Assembly: GCA_022703625.1 (NCBI GenBank)
Contig: JAKLDH010000012.1
Coordinates: forward strand, 1 to 35,421
DNA length: 35,421 nucleotides
Reading direction: 5' to 3'
DNA from: Cyanobacteriota bacterium
Lineage (GTDB): Bacteria > Cyanobacteriota > Vampirovibrionia > Gastranaerophilales > UBA9971
Of this stretch, positions 25,292 through 33,502 are shown piece by piece; the stretch's first letter is position 1; the number at the start of each line of letters is the position of its first letter. The notes below the pieces were generated by a model. It was not told the origin of the DNA. It saw only the letters and a program-made list of their open reading frames with translations, and did no database searches. The position numbers were made by a program, and so were the translations under genes.

Positions 25292-25324
25292 ATAAACGAC
25301 AAAACTAAACTTTTATTATAATAG
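25292..25324 (+). promoter_or_regulatory. Minimal family E sequence with -10 box, upstream of the pilus operon
   Basis: ATAAACGACAAAACTAA joined to CTTTTATTATAATA, i.e. both ends of the 95-bp E element without its middle. ACGACA (25296-25301) lies 15 bases before TATAAT (25317-25322), a short but conceivable promoter. The first gene starts 160 bases downstream. The remaining leader is AT-rich. Confidence 0.4.
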
Positions 25325-25482
25325 TAATTTCTTGTGTTCTCTTACTTTCTTGATTAATAGTTTTTTAAAATTAAAAAAATTTAAAGAAAATAACAAATTT
25401 AGATGATATCTAAAAAATTCCTGAAAAGTAAAATTATATGAGATGCTGGTGTTTAATAAAATTTGGAGCTTGAAGAAAATAT

Positions 25483-27066
25483 ATGCAGGAATTACAGTTT
25501 AAAAATTATTTATTATCTGTTCTTGTCTTTTTAATTGGCGTCACTTCTTCAACTATATCATCCTTTTTATATACAGAAGCGATTGAAATACCTTTGCCGG
25601 TATATGTTTTAGGGATTTTAACAGGCTTTTTGGTTTTAAGTTTTATTTTTTATTCAAAAGCAAATATAGGGCAAACTATACAAATAGCCATTGTGGGAAT
25701 TTTATTTAACGTATTATGTTTATTGGCTGTATATTTCATAAATGATTTTGTTATGTTGTCTGAAATATCGCTTAAACCGGATTTTATTTTGTGTTTAAGT
25801 CCTTTAATAATTGGGATAAATTTTATTTTTAACTTTTTAACTGTTACTATATTTATAAAACTGGAAAAAGAAGAGTTGGATTCCAGTGATAACCTTGATA
25901 TTAACAAAACAAAAAAACTTATATCGTTAAAAGACCCTGATCCTGAAAAAGTTGAAGTTATTAAAATTCTCGAAAACTATCAGAAACACGAAGTTAAAGC
26001 TGAAAATTCCGCAAAAAATCCAAGTACATACGAAGAGCTTTACCCTGGTGAATCAAAATATATAAAACCTGAAAGCGCTCAACAGGAAGAAATTTACCTT
26101 GAGGATTTGCCTGAAAATGACTTAAAACAAAATGTAAATGGATTTGAGGGTAAGGAATTAAACGAAGAGGGCTTTTCTGTAACGAATGAAACGGTTTATT
26201 CAGGGAATAACGATTTTATTCCTACAAATATAAGGCTTTCTGAATCGCTTTCCGCCAAAGAAACGGATTCAAAAGGAAGAATTGCCGCTATAGGTAAGCT
26301 TCTTGTCGATAACAGAGATATTGAAAATGTTATTGACACTAATGAAAAAGCGGAAGAAAAATCATTAAACGGCAAAACGAATGTTATTTCTTCAATTTCA
26401 GGCGAAAAAATTTATGAAAAATTTAGCAAAATGAAAATGGGGTCGCCTTACATAAAAGAAATTGCCTTGATTGATAAAGGCGGATTCGTTCTGGCAAATG
26501 ATTTTGAGGATAAACAAAAGGCTCAGATCGCAGGAGCGCTTATTTCAGGAATATATCACACTTTGCAAAATTATATTGCTCAATTATCGCTTGATGTTCC
26601 TGTGAAAATATTTTTTGAATCAGAAAAAGTAAACAGTTTTATACTAAAAACACAGGACGAAATTCTTTTTTCAAAATGGGATAAGGGCTTTAAACATATT
26701 GAATACGGGGCATTAACTGATATTTTTGAATCAGAGGATGTTTCTGAAATTGATATTACGCCTTATACAGACCTTATGGCAATTGAAAACTTTGCTGTTT
26801 CTGATCTGGAAGGAAATATATTGAGTTTCGCCGGCAATAATAAAAATGCGCAGAATTTTGCCGTTGTTTCATCAGCTATATTTGAAAATCTTAAAGTATT
26901 TCTTATGAACATTCAACTTGTAAAGTTGTCTAAAATTGTTGTTTTTACAAATCATAATGTTCTGACCATATCGAAAAATCAGGGTAAAATAATTTCAATG
27001 CTGACTAATATTGAAGATTTTCCGCAAATATCGGAAGAGTTGTTAAAAATTGAAGAAATTTATTAG
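25483..27066 (+). CDS. Membrane protein with two roadblock/LC7-like domains
   Basis: A 527-residue protein. Residues 1-125 form four membrane helices. A charged, probably disordered linker follows (about 130-300). Then come two roughly 100-residue domains with the roadblock pattern: a turn DKGGFVLANDF near 330, helix AQIAGALISGIYHTL, paired strands; and again SDLEGNILSFAG near 445, helix AVVSSAIFENLKVF, paired strands IVVFTNHNVLTISK. Roadblock proteins bind Ras-like GTPases; MglB with MglA sets pilus polarity in Myxococcus. The gene is 12 bases before pilB, so it probably helps control or position the pilus machine. Domain assignment is by eye. GGAG lies about 15 bases before ATG 25483. Confidence 0.8.
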   Translation: MQELQFKNYLLSVLVFLIGVTSSTISSFLYTEAIEIPLPVYVLGILTGFLVLSFIFYSKANIGQTIQIAIVGILFNVLCLLAVYFINDFVMLSEISLKPDFILCLSPLIIGINFIFNFLTVTIFIKLEKEELDSSDNLDINKTKKLISLKDPDPEKVEVIKILENYQKHEVKAENSAKNPSTYEELYPGESKYIKPESAQQEEIYLEDLPENDLKQNVNGFEGKELNEEGFSVTNETVYSGNNDFIPTNIRLSESLSAKETDSKGRIAAIGKLLVDNRDIENVIDTNEKAEEKSLNGKTNVISSISGEKIYEKFSKMKMGSPYIKEIALIDKGGFVLANDFEDKQKAQIAGALISGIYHTLQNYIAQLSLDVPVKIFFESEKVNSFILKTQDEILFSKWDKGFKHIEYGALTDIFESEDVSEIDITPYTDLMAIENFAVSDLEGNILSFAGNNKNAQNFAVVSSAIFENLKVFLMNIQLVKLSKIVVFTNHNVLTISKNQGKIISMLTNIEDFPQISEELLKIEEIY

Positions 27067-27078
27067 AGAAGGGTGTAA

Positions 27079-29085
27079 ATGTACGTTTTAAAGAATTCGC
27101 TGGATAACCTGCTGCTTGATACTCAGATAATATCGTCTGAGCAGATGCGTCTTGCCGTTAAACATTCAGAAACAACGGGGCTTTCTCTAATAAAATCAAT
27201 TTGTGATTTGAACATTTTAGAAAAAGAAGAATTATATTCGCAGATAAAAAATGCTCTGGAAATTCAGTATGGGCTTACTTTTACAGACCTTTCCGGAGTG
27301 TCGGAAGATGCGGAATTATTAAATATTTTTTCAAAAGAACTTATGATTCAGCATAAATTTCTTCCGATACAAAGAAGCGGGAATGTATTTGTTTTTGGCA
27401 TGGTAAATCCTGATAACATCCTAGCGGATAGAGAAATTCAGGATAGATTAAGAGAATTTAAAAATATTACTATAAATAAGACGGTTATATTGGAAGATGA
27501 TTTTAATGAGTTTATTGAAAAGAATTTTGTTACCGCAGATGATGAACATAAGCTTGTAATTGAGCAAAATACAGATGAAATTATTTCTTCAATGGGAATT
27601 GACATTATTGAATCGTATTCTGACGATATAGATTTGTCTGACTTAAACGATTCTGCCGAAGAAGCTCCTGTAATTCAGCTTGCTAACAGTATTCTGGGCA
27701 TTGCTATAAAACGAGGAGTAAGTGATATCCATATTGAGCCACGGGAAAAGGAATTAATTGTCAGGTTTAGGCAGGATGGCGTTTTGAGCGTATATAAAAA
27801 AATACCTAAAAGGATTCAAAATGCTCTTGTTTCAAGATATAAAATTATGGCTGAGCTTGATATTTCTGAAAGAAGGCTTCCGCAGGATGGTAGAATCAGA
27901 GTAAAAATGCTTAATAAAACGATTGATTTTCGGGTTTCCAGCTTGCCTAGCAAGTTTGGCGAAAAAATTGTAATGAGAATACTTGATAAGTCAAACATTT
28001 CTTTTGGGCTTGACCAGCTTATAACAAATCAGGAAATATTAAATATTGTCAGAGATATGATATATAAGCCATTTGGGATAATTTTCGTAACCGGACCTAC
28101 AGGCAGCGGGAAGACTACAACTTTGTATAGCGCTTTGAGTGAAAGAAATACTGATGAAATTAATATTTCAACAGCGGAAGACCCTGTGGAATATGATTTG
28201 AACGGAATTACCCAGTCTGAAATCAATAAAGTTATAGGTTTTGACTTTTCAAGAATTTTGAAAGCTTTTTTGCGACAAGATCCTGATATTATGCTGGTTG
28301 GAGAAACAAGAGATAAAGAAACAGCAAAAATTGCTATAGAAGCGGCTCTTACCGGGCATCTTGTGTTCACAACCCTTCATACAAACGACGCTCCAGGCGC
28401 AATAATGAGATTACAGGAAATGGAGGTTGAACCTTTTTTAATAGCAAGTTCTACTATAGGAGTGATAGCTCAAAGGCTTTTAAGAAGAATTTGCGCAAAT
28501 TGTAAGGAAGAATATACTCCTGATGAACAAGTTCTTAAATTTTTAGGAATTGAAAATCGTAAAGCTGTATATTATAAAGGCAAAGGCTGTAAAAAATGCA
28601 ACAATACAGGTTACAAAGGAAGAGTCGGCGCTTATGAAGTTATGAAAATCAACGATGATATAAGAGATTTAATAGCGAAAGAAGCGAATACAACTATACT
28701 AAGATATGCGGCTCAGGAAGCAGGGATGAAAACCCTTGTGGAATATAGTCTTGATCTTGCCGGCGAGGGATTAACCACTCTTGATGAAGTAATAAGAGTA
28801 ACATTCACCGGTGAAGGCAGTTCTATGATATGCCCGGGATGTTCCAGACCTGTCGGGGAAGATTATTACAAATGTCCGTTTTGCCAGCATGAACTTAAAA
28901 AAACGTGCTTGCGTTGCGGAGTTATCGTAAAAAAAGGTTGGGTTTCCTGCGCAAAATGTGGATTAAAGCTTGTTGACGAGCTTGGAATAATGAATTGTTC
29001 GCATTGTAACGGAGATATATCTCTTGATATGGCAGAATGCCCCTGGTGTTGCAATGATTTATTGCCTAAAAACATTAATAAATAG
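27079..29085 (+). CDS. pilB: Type IV pilus assembly ATPase PilB with zinc-ribbon tail
   Basis: Extension motor of the type IV pilus, a cytoplasmic hexamer. 668 residues: an N-terminal MshEN/GspE-N-like domain (1-140), then the N2 domain, Walker A GPTGSGKTT near 338-346, the Asp box PVEYDLNG, Walker B IMLVGETRD and the His box TTLHTNDAPGA. The tetracysteine zinc motif CANC ... CKKC is followed by NTGYKGRVGAYEVM. A canonical PilB ends near residue 580. Here another 85 residues follow with six CxxC pairs (CPGC, CPFC, CLRC, CAKC, CSHC, CPWC) that should form three zinc ribbons. AAGGG lies about 5 bases before the ATG. Operon: roadblock gene, pilB, pilT, pilC. Confidence 0.96.
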   Translation: MYVLKNSLDNLLLDTQIISSEQMRLAVKHSETTGLSLIKSICDLNILEKEELYSQIKNALEIQYGLTFTDLSGVSEDAELLNIFSKELMIQHKFLPIQRSGNVFVFGMVNPDNILADREIQDRLREFKNITINKTVILEDDFNEFIEKNFVTADDEHKLVIEQNTDEIISSMGIDIIESYSDDIDLSDLNDSAEEAPVIQLANSILGIAIKRGVSDIHIEPREKELIVRFRQDGVLSVYKKIPKRIQNALVSRYKIMAELDISERRLPQDGRIRVKMLNKTIDFRVSSLPSKFGEKIVMRILDKSNISFGLDQLITNQEILNIVRDMIYKPFGIIFVTGPTGSGKTTTLYSALSERNTDEINISTAEDPVEYDLNGITQSEINKVIGFDFSRILKAFLRQDPDIMLVGETRDKETAKIAIEAALTGHLVFTTLHTNDAPGAIMRLQEMEVEPFLIASSTIGVIAQRLLRRICANCKEEYTPDEQVLKFLGIENRKAVYYKGKGCKKCNNTGYKGRVGAYEVMKINDDIRDLIAKEANTTILRYAAQEAGMKTLVEYSLDLAGEGLTTLDEVIRVTFTGEGSSMICPGCSRPVGEDYYKCPFCQHELKKTCLRCGVIVKKGWVSCAKCGLKLVDELGIMNCSHCNGDISLDMAECPWCCNDLLPKNINK

Positions 29086-29105
29086 AGGAAGAAGGAGAAA
29101 ATAGA

Positions 29106-30179
29106 GTGATAGAGCAATTATTAAATCTGGTATATGAGAAGCAAGCCAGCGATATGCATATTTCTGTCGGGCTTCCTCCTATTATAAGGATAGACGGAAA
29201 ACTAATCAGAGTTGATCATCCTCCTCTCACAAAAGATATGGTGGAAAAAATTATTTTCGATATGCTTAGTAACGAGCAGAGAAGAATCCTTGAACAGAAC
29301 TGGGAACTTGACTGTAGTTACGGTGTTGAGGGCATTGGGCGATTCAGGGTTAACGTATATAAAGAAAGAGGGCATTTTGCTCTTGCGATGAGGACAATTT
29401 CAACGGATATTCCTACATTTGAAGACCTGGGAGTGCCTGATGTCGCTAAAGAATTTGCGGGAAAACCTCGCGGACTTATTCTTGTTACAGGACCGACAGG
29501 TAGCGGTAAATCAACAACGCTTGCCGCAATGATTGATTATATAAATACAAACAGGGTTGACCATATATTGACAATTGAAGACCCTATCGAGTATTTGCAT
29601 TATTCAAAAAGAAGCGTAATCCATCAAAGAGAGCTTGGACATGACACGAGAAGCTTTTCAAATGCGCTTAGAGCGGCTTTAAGGGAAGACCCCGACATCA
29701 TTCTGGTTGGTGAGATGAGGGACCTTGAAACAGTTTCACTTGCGCTTACCGCCGCTGAAACAGGACACCTTGTTCTTGGAACTCTTCATACTTCATCTGC
29801 AAGTCAAACTATTGACCGTATTATTGACGTTTTTCCCGCGCAACAGCAGCAACAAATCAGAATTCAGCTTTCCAACAGCTTGGTAGGCGTATTAAGTCAA
29901 ACGCTGCTTCCAAAAGTAACTCCGGAAGGCACTAAAAAAGGCAGGGTTTTAGCTATGGAAATTATGGTTGTAACCTCTGCGATCGCAAACCTTATAAGAG
30001 AAGGAAAAACTACCCAAATATACTCTGCGATACAAACCGGTTCACAGCTTAAAATGCAGACGCTCGAAGCTTGTCTTAGAGATTTGTGTTTAAAGAAACT
30101 TATAACTTATGATGATGCTCTTTCAAAAACAGACCGTATCGAGGACCTTAAAAGAATGCTTAGCGATGTTTATATTTAA
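29106..30179 (+). CDS. pilT: Type IV pilus retraction ATPase PilT
   Basis: Retraction motor that depolymerises pili for twitching and DNA uptake. 357 residues, the usual length. Shows the N-terminal ASDMHISVG, Walker A GPTGSGKST near 128-136, the Asp box IEDPIEYLH, Walker B IILVGEMRD, the His box GTLHTSSASQTIDRIID, and the PilT signature AIANLIREGKTTQIYS. The start is GTG 29106 with AGGAG about 9 bases upstream. It follows pilB by 20 bases. Repeat D lies between pilT and pilC, so downstream expression must read through it. Confidence 0.97.
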   Translation: MIEQLLNLVYEKQASDMHISVGLPPIIRIDGKLIRVDHPPLTKDMVEKIIFDMLSNEQRRILEQNWELDCSYGVEGIGRFRVNVYKERGHFALAMRTISTDIPTFEDLGVPDVAKEFAGKPRGLILVTGPTGSGKSTTLAAMIDYINTNRVDHILTIEDPIEYLHYSKRSVIHQRELGHDTRSFSNALRAALREDPDIILVGEMRDLETVSLALTAAETGHLVLGTLHTSSASQTIDRIIDVFPAQQQQQIRIQLSNSLVGVLSQTLLPKVTPEGTKKGRVLAMEIMVVTSAIANLIREGKTTQIYSAIQTGSQLKMQTLEACLRDLCLKKLITYDDALSKTDRIEDLKRMLSDVYI

Positions 30180-30204
30180 ATTATACTAATTTAATTTTTG
30201 AATT

Positions 30205-30342
30205 GTCATCCTGAGCAAAGCGAAGGATCCCATTGAAAGAATGCGTCATGTTGAGCGAAGGCGAAACATCTCATGGCTTATTACAACAAGATTCTTCGGG
30301 CAAAGCCCTTAAAATGACGAAATTGCAGAGTCTCAGAATGAT
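30205..30342 (+). repeat. Family D element, copy 3, between pilT and pilC
   Basis: GTCATCCTGAGCAAAGCGAAGGATC, then an added GCGTCATGTTGAGCGAAGGCGAAACATCTC unit, then the closing arm CAAGATTCTTCGGGC...TGACGAAATTGCA. It has the same structure as copy 4 but is more decayed at the end. Confidence 0.75.
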
Positions 30343-30369
30343 AGTTTAATAAAAACTAAGGAGTGGATC

Positions 30370-31602
30370 ATGATTCAATACTCTTACAAAGCAAGAGATA
30401 AACAGGGAAATTTATATGAAAGCATAATTTCTGCTGAAAACGAAGATGCGGCTCTAAGCTATCTTACTGAAAAGGGATTGTGGATTGTTCACATAAAAAA
30501 AGCTAAAAACAAAGATAAATCCATTTTAAACCTTGAACTGGATAAATTAATAATTAAACTGACTGGTGTCGGACTTAATGATATTGTTGTTTTTTGCAGA
30601 CAATTTGCCGCTCTTGTTAATTCCGGCATTCCAATATTAAGATCGTTAAATATTCTTTCATCTCAGACTGAAAATCAAGGATTTGCCGAAATTTTGAAAA
30701 AAATAAAAGATGATGTGGAACAGGGCATAAGTCTGTCAGAAGCTTTTGGTAAGCATCCAAAGATTTTTGATCGCCTTTTTATAAGTATGATAAAAGCGGG
30801 AGAAAGTGGTGGAGTTTTAGACGAGGTGCTTAACCGGATTTCAGGTTTTATGGAATATAAAGCCAAATTATCCGGAAAAATAAAATCCGCTATGGCTTAT
30901 CCTGTAATTGTGTCAATTTTTGCCGTTATCATATTTTTTATAATGTTAACTTTTGTACTGCCTAGATTTTCGAGTATTTTTACCCGACTCGGCAGTGAGC
31001 TTCCTGCGTATACGCAATTTTTAATTAATATAAGCGAATTTATAAGATCATCAAGCTTTGTAGTTTTTTTAATTGCGATTGCGGCAATTATTTTTGGTCT
31101 TTTAAGAATTTATTCCACAAGCGCGGGAAAATATTTTTTTGACGGCATATTTCTTAAAATCCCGATTTTAGGCGGTCTTCTTCAAAAAATATCAATTTCG
31201 AGATTTACAAGAACATTTGGTACGCTTATTAAAAGTGGGGTTCCAATCCTTACAGCGTTGGAAATCGTTGAGGATTCAGCGGGGAATGCTGTTATTGCAA
31301 AATCTGTAAGGCATGTCAAGAATGAAATAAAGCAGGGCGGAATGATTTACAAGCCCCTTGAAGATTCCCCCGTTTTTCCGCCGATGGTTGTTTCTATGAT
31401 AGCTGTTGGCGAAGAAACCGGAGAGCTTGACGTAATGCTTACAAAAATAGCTGATTTTTATGATACAGAAGTAGAAGTGGGAGTTGAAGCTTTAACGTCA
31501 ATGCTTGAACCTTTTATGATGGTATTTTTAGGCGGTATGGTGGGAGCTGTAATTGTTGGAATGTATTTACCAATGTTTAAAATCTTTGAAGCGTTGAATT
31601 AA
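30370..31602 (+). CDS. pilC: Type IV pilus inner-membrane platform protein PilC
   Basis: GspF/PilC family platform that couples the motors to pilin insertion. 410 residues, the usual length. Two homologous GspF domains: first about 60-200 (FCRQFAALVNSGIPILRSL), second about 270-400 (FTRTFGTLIKSGVPILTALE), each ending in a membrane segment (MAYPVIVSIFAVIIFFIMLTFVLP and MMVFLGGMVGAVIVGMYLPMF), plus a middle helix near 233-253. AAGGAG lies 6 bases before ATG 30370. Last pilus gene of the cluster. No pilM/N/O/Q or prepilin peptidase is in the window. Confidence 0.97.
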   Translation: MIQYSYKARDKQGNLYESIISAENEDAALSYLTEKGLWIVHIKKAKNKDKSILNLELDKLIIKLTGVGLNDIVVFCRQFAALVNSGIPILRSLNILSSQTENQGFAEILKKIKDDVEQGISLSEAFGKHPKIFDRLFISMIKAGESGGVLDEVLNRISGFMEYKAKLSGKIKSAMAYPVIVSIFAVIIFFIMLTFVLPRFSSIFTRLGSELPAYTQFLINISEFIRSSSFVVFLIAIAAIIFGLLRIYSTSAGKYFFDGIFLKIPILGGLLQKISISRFTRTFGTLIKSGVPILTALEIVEDSAGNAVIAKSVRHVKNEIKQGGMIYKPLEDSPVFPPMVVSMIAVGEETGELDVMLTKIADFYDTEVEVGVEALTSMLEPFMMVFLGGMVGAVIVGMYLPMFKIFEALN

Positions 31603-31629
31603 TATAGTGTTATGAAAAAATAATTATTA

Positions 31630-31777
31630 ATTTGCTACATACAGCCCGTGCCGCCCGCAGGGCGGCACGGGCTAGGCAAGGGTATAGCGGGCGTTTCGGC
31701 GAAGCCGAAACGCCCGCTAATTAAGGCTTTATAAAAATTGTCTTTTTTATTTACCGACTTCTTTTAATTATTGGTAT
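31630..31777. repeat. Family A element, copy 8 (one end missing)
   Basis: Hairpins CAGCCCGTGCCGCCC/GCA/complement and AGCGGGCGTTTCGGC/GAA/complement, then CTAATTAAGGCTTTAT and the end AATTATTGGTAT at 31777. The left terminus is truncated to TTTGCTACATA. From 31778 to 31898 there is only AT-rich DNA with a decayed ATTTGCTAAAACGCTGATAT. Confidence 0.8.
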
Positions 31778-31898
31778 AAGTGTTCTTAATTTGCTAAAAC
31801 GCTGATATTTAAAGCTCGGGCAGGTAATGGTCAGGAAAAGGCGGCGCTTGATTTTTCTTCGACCCGGATTGTAAAAAAAGTTGCTTTATTTTTTACTC

Positions 31899-32028
31899 AA
31901 CTCGAATTGCTAATTAGTTGAAACGCTGAAATAGATTGAAATTTTATTTTAATTTTTTATGCGGCTCGCAGGCTTTGCCTGCGAGCCGCTACGCCAAATA
32001 TAAAATTATTTATTTAGCAATTCAAGTT
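31899..32028. repeat. Family B element, copy 2
   Basis: 130 bp with ends AACTCGAATTGCTAA and TTAGCAATTCAAGTT, flanked by a 4-bp duplication ACTC (31895-31898 and 32029-32032). It contains a single hairpin, GCGGCTCGCAGGC with its complement. It is inverted relative to copy 1, which has two hairpins. Confidence 0.85.
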
Positions 32029-32084
32029 ACTCAATCTTTATTTTTTTGTTAAAATTTTATTGATGCAATAATAGGACTTCTAAA

Positions 32085-32189
32085 ATGGATAAACTTACAA
32101 TATTCGTATTTCCGGCGATTACTTTTACAATAATTTCGGCAGGAGTTATCCTTTATGAACTTGGAAAATATTTAAACGGTTTATTATAA
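32085..32189 (+). CDS. 34-residue single-pass membrane peptide
   Basis: A small frame beginning MDKLTIFVFPAITFTIISAG and ending in ELGKYLNGLL. A hydrophobic helix at about 5-24 is followed by a short positive tail. AGGA lies 8 bases before the ATG, an unusually good signal for so short a frame. It sits 17 bases before mtnP and is probably cotranscribed with it. No family recognised; size and layout resemble tiny membrane accessory subunits. Confidence 0.6.
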   Translation: MDKLTIFVFPAITFTIISAGVILYELGKYLNGLL

Positions 32190-32206
32190 AAAAATGGGAG
32201 AAAAAA

Positions 32207-33016
32207 ATGTTTAAAAAACCACAACATCAAGCAGATATCGGCGTATTTGGCGGTTCGGGATTCTACAAATTTATAGAAATTGAAAAAGAAATAGACGTGG
32301 AAACCCCCTATGGCTCTCCAAGCGATAAATTACTGCTCGGCAGACTTGGAAATAAAAAAGTGGCGTTTCTTCCAAGACACGACAGAAATCACTCAATCCC
32401 GCCTCATAAAATCAACTACAGAGCTAATGTATGGGCAATGAAAGCTCTCGGCGTTTCAAGAATAATCAGCCCATGCGCCGCAGGAAGTCTTCAAAAACAT
32501 GTTGAACCCGGAGATTTTGTAATTTGCGATCAGTTTGTGAACAAAACTTACGGAAGACCCGATACATTTTATGATGGACCTATAGCAACTCATGTCAGCC
32601 CCGCTGAGCCATATTGTCCTGAAATGAGAAGCATTGCAATCAAAACCGCAAAAGATACAGGAATTAAAGTTCATGAAACAGGAACCGTTGTGGTTATTCA
32701 GGGACCAAGATTCAGCACTAAAGCGGAGTCCAAATTCTTTACGGCTCAAGGCTGGGAAGTTATCAACATGACGCAGTATCCCGAAGTATACCTTGCCAGA
32801 GAACTTGAAATGTGTACGCTTAATATTTCTCTTATAACCGATTATGACGCCGGACTTGTAGGAGATGTTGAGCCTGTCAGCCATTCGGCAGTAATTAAGG
32901 TGTTCAATGAAAACAATGAAAAATTAAGAAAGTTATTGTTCGCTCTTATTGAACAGATACCTGATGAAAGATTAAATTGCGGATGTTCAAATGTTCTTGA
33001 GCATTCCAGAATATAA
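32207..33016 (+). CDS. mtnP: S-methyl-5'-thioadenosine phosphorylase
   Basis: Cleaves methylthioadenosine with phosphate to adenine and methylthioribose-1-phosphate, in methionine salvage and polyamine turnover. The 269-residue length is typical. Landmarks are IGVFGGSGFY near 11-20, FLPRHDRNHSIPPHKINYRAN (phosphate and trimer contacts), SPCAAGSL, PGDFVICDQFVNKTYGR, VVIQGPRFSTKAESKFF, EVINMTQYPEVYLARE (the substrate loop, with Met and Glu) and ITDYDAG. GGGAG lies about 7 bases before ATG 32207. Methylthioinosine and other purine phosphorylases of the PNP superfamily are alternatives, but the wording is that of MTAP. Confidence 0.93.
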   Translation: MFKKPQHQADIGVFGGSGFYKFIEIEKEIDVETPYGSPSDKLLLGRLGNKKVAFLPRHDRNHSIPPHKINYRANVWAMKALGVSRIISPCAAGSLQKHVEPGDFVICDQFVNKTYGRPDTFYDGPIATHVSPAEPYCPEMRSIAIKTAKDTGIKVHETGTVVVIQGPRFSTKAESKFFTAQGWEVINMTQYPEVYLARELEMCTLNISLITDYDAGLVGDVEPVSHSAVIKVFNENNEKLRKLLFALIEQIPDERLNCGCSNVLEHSRI

Positions 33017-33032
33017 AAAGGAGAATTTATAA

Positions 33033-33296
33033 TTGACTTTATATCAATCAGTAGAACAATTATTTCAGATAATATGGCTTATATTCCTTATTCGGATTCT
33101 GTTAAGCTGGTTTCCAAATGTTGACTGGCATAAACAACCTTTCAAATTTGTAAATGATTTTACAGAACCGGTTTTTGTGCCGTTCAGAAGAATGATTCCC
33201 GCGGTCGGCGGAATGGATTTTTCCCCGATAGTGGTTTTTTTCTTGCTTGGGATGGTCCAGGATGTTGTTTTAGCTGTATTAAAAGGTTTTTATTAA
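33033..33296 (+). CDS. YggT-family membrane protein
   Basis: An 87-residue protein with two membrane helices: VEQLFQIIWLIFLIRILLSWF (about 7-27) and FSPIVVFFLLGMVQDVVLAVL. Between them is the family motif FVNDFTEPVFVPFRRMIP. YggT proteins are found in most cyanobacteria and chloroplasts, where some are linked to division or thylakoid/membrane complex assembly; the role here is unknown. The start is TTG 33033 with AAGGAG 9 bases upstream, 16 bases after mtnP, so it belongs to the same transcript. Confidence 0.9.
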   Translation: MTLYQSVEQLFQIIWLIFLIRILLSWFPNVDWHKQPFKFVNDFTEPVFVPFRRMIPAVGGMDFSPIVVFFLLGMVQDVVLAVLKGFY

Positions 33297-33329
33297 ATTT
33301 ACATTATTAATTAGCAATTAGCCGAAACC

Positions 33330-33466
33330 GTCATCCTGAGCAGAGCGAAGGATCCCATGGAAAGAATGCGTCATGTTGAGCGAAGCGAAACATCTCATGG
33401 CTTATATACAACAAGATTCTTCGGACTAAAGCCCTCAGAATGACGAAATTGCAAAGCCCTCAGAAT
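33330..33466 (+). repeat. Family D element, copy 4
   Basis: Same layout as copy 3, including the added GCGTCATGTTGAGCGAAGCGAAACATCTC unit, and a clean closing arm CTTCGGACTAAAGCCCTCAGAATGAC. Located between the YggT gene and purD. Confidence 0.82.
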
Positions 33467-33476
33467 ATAGTATAAT
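33449..33476 (+). promoter_or_regulatory. Candidate purD promoter at the D repeat edge
   Basis: TTGCAA (4 of 6 match to -35) at 33449-33454 lies within the D repeat. A perfect TATAAT lies at 33471-33476 just after it, spacer 16. purD starts 27 bases later. The repeat seems to supply half the promoter. Confidence 0.45.
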
Positions 33477-33502
33477 ATCAGGAAAAGATTTAGGAGAAAT
33501 TG

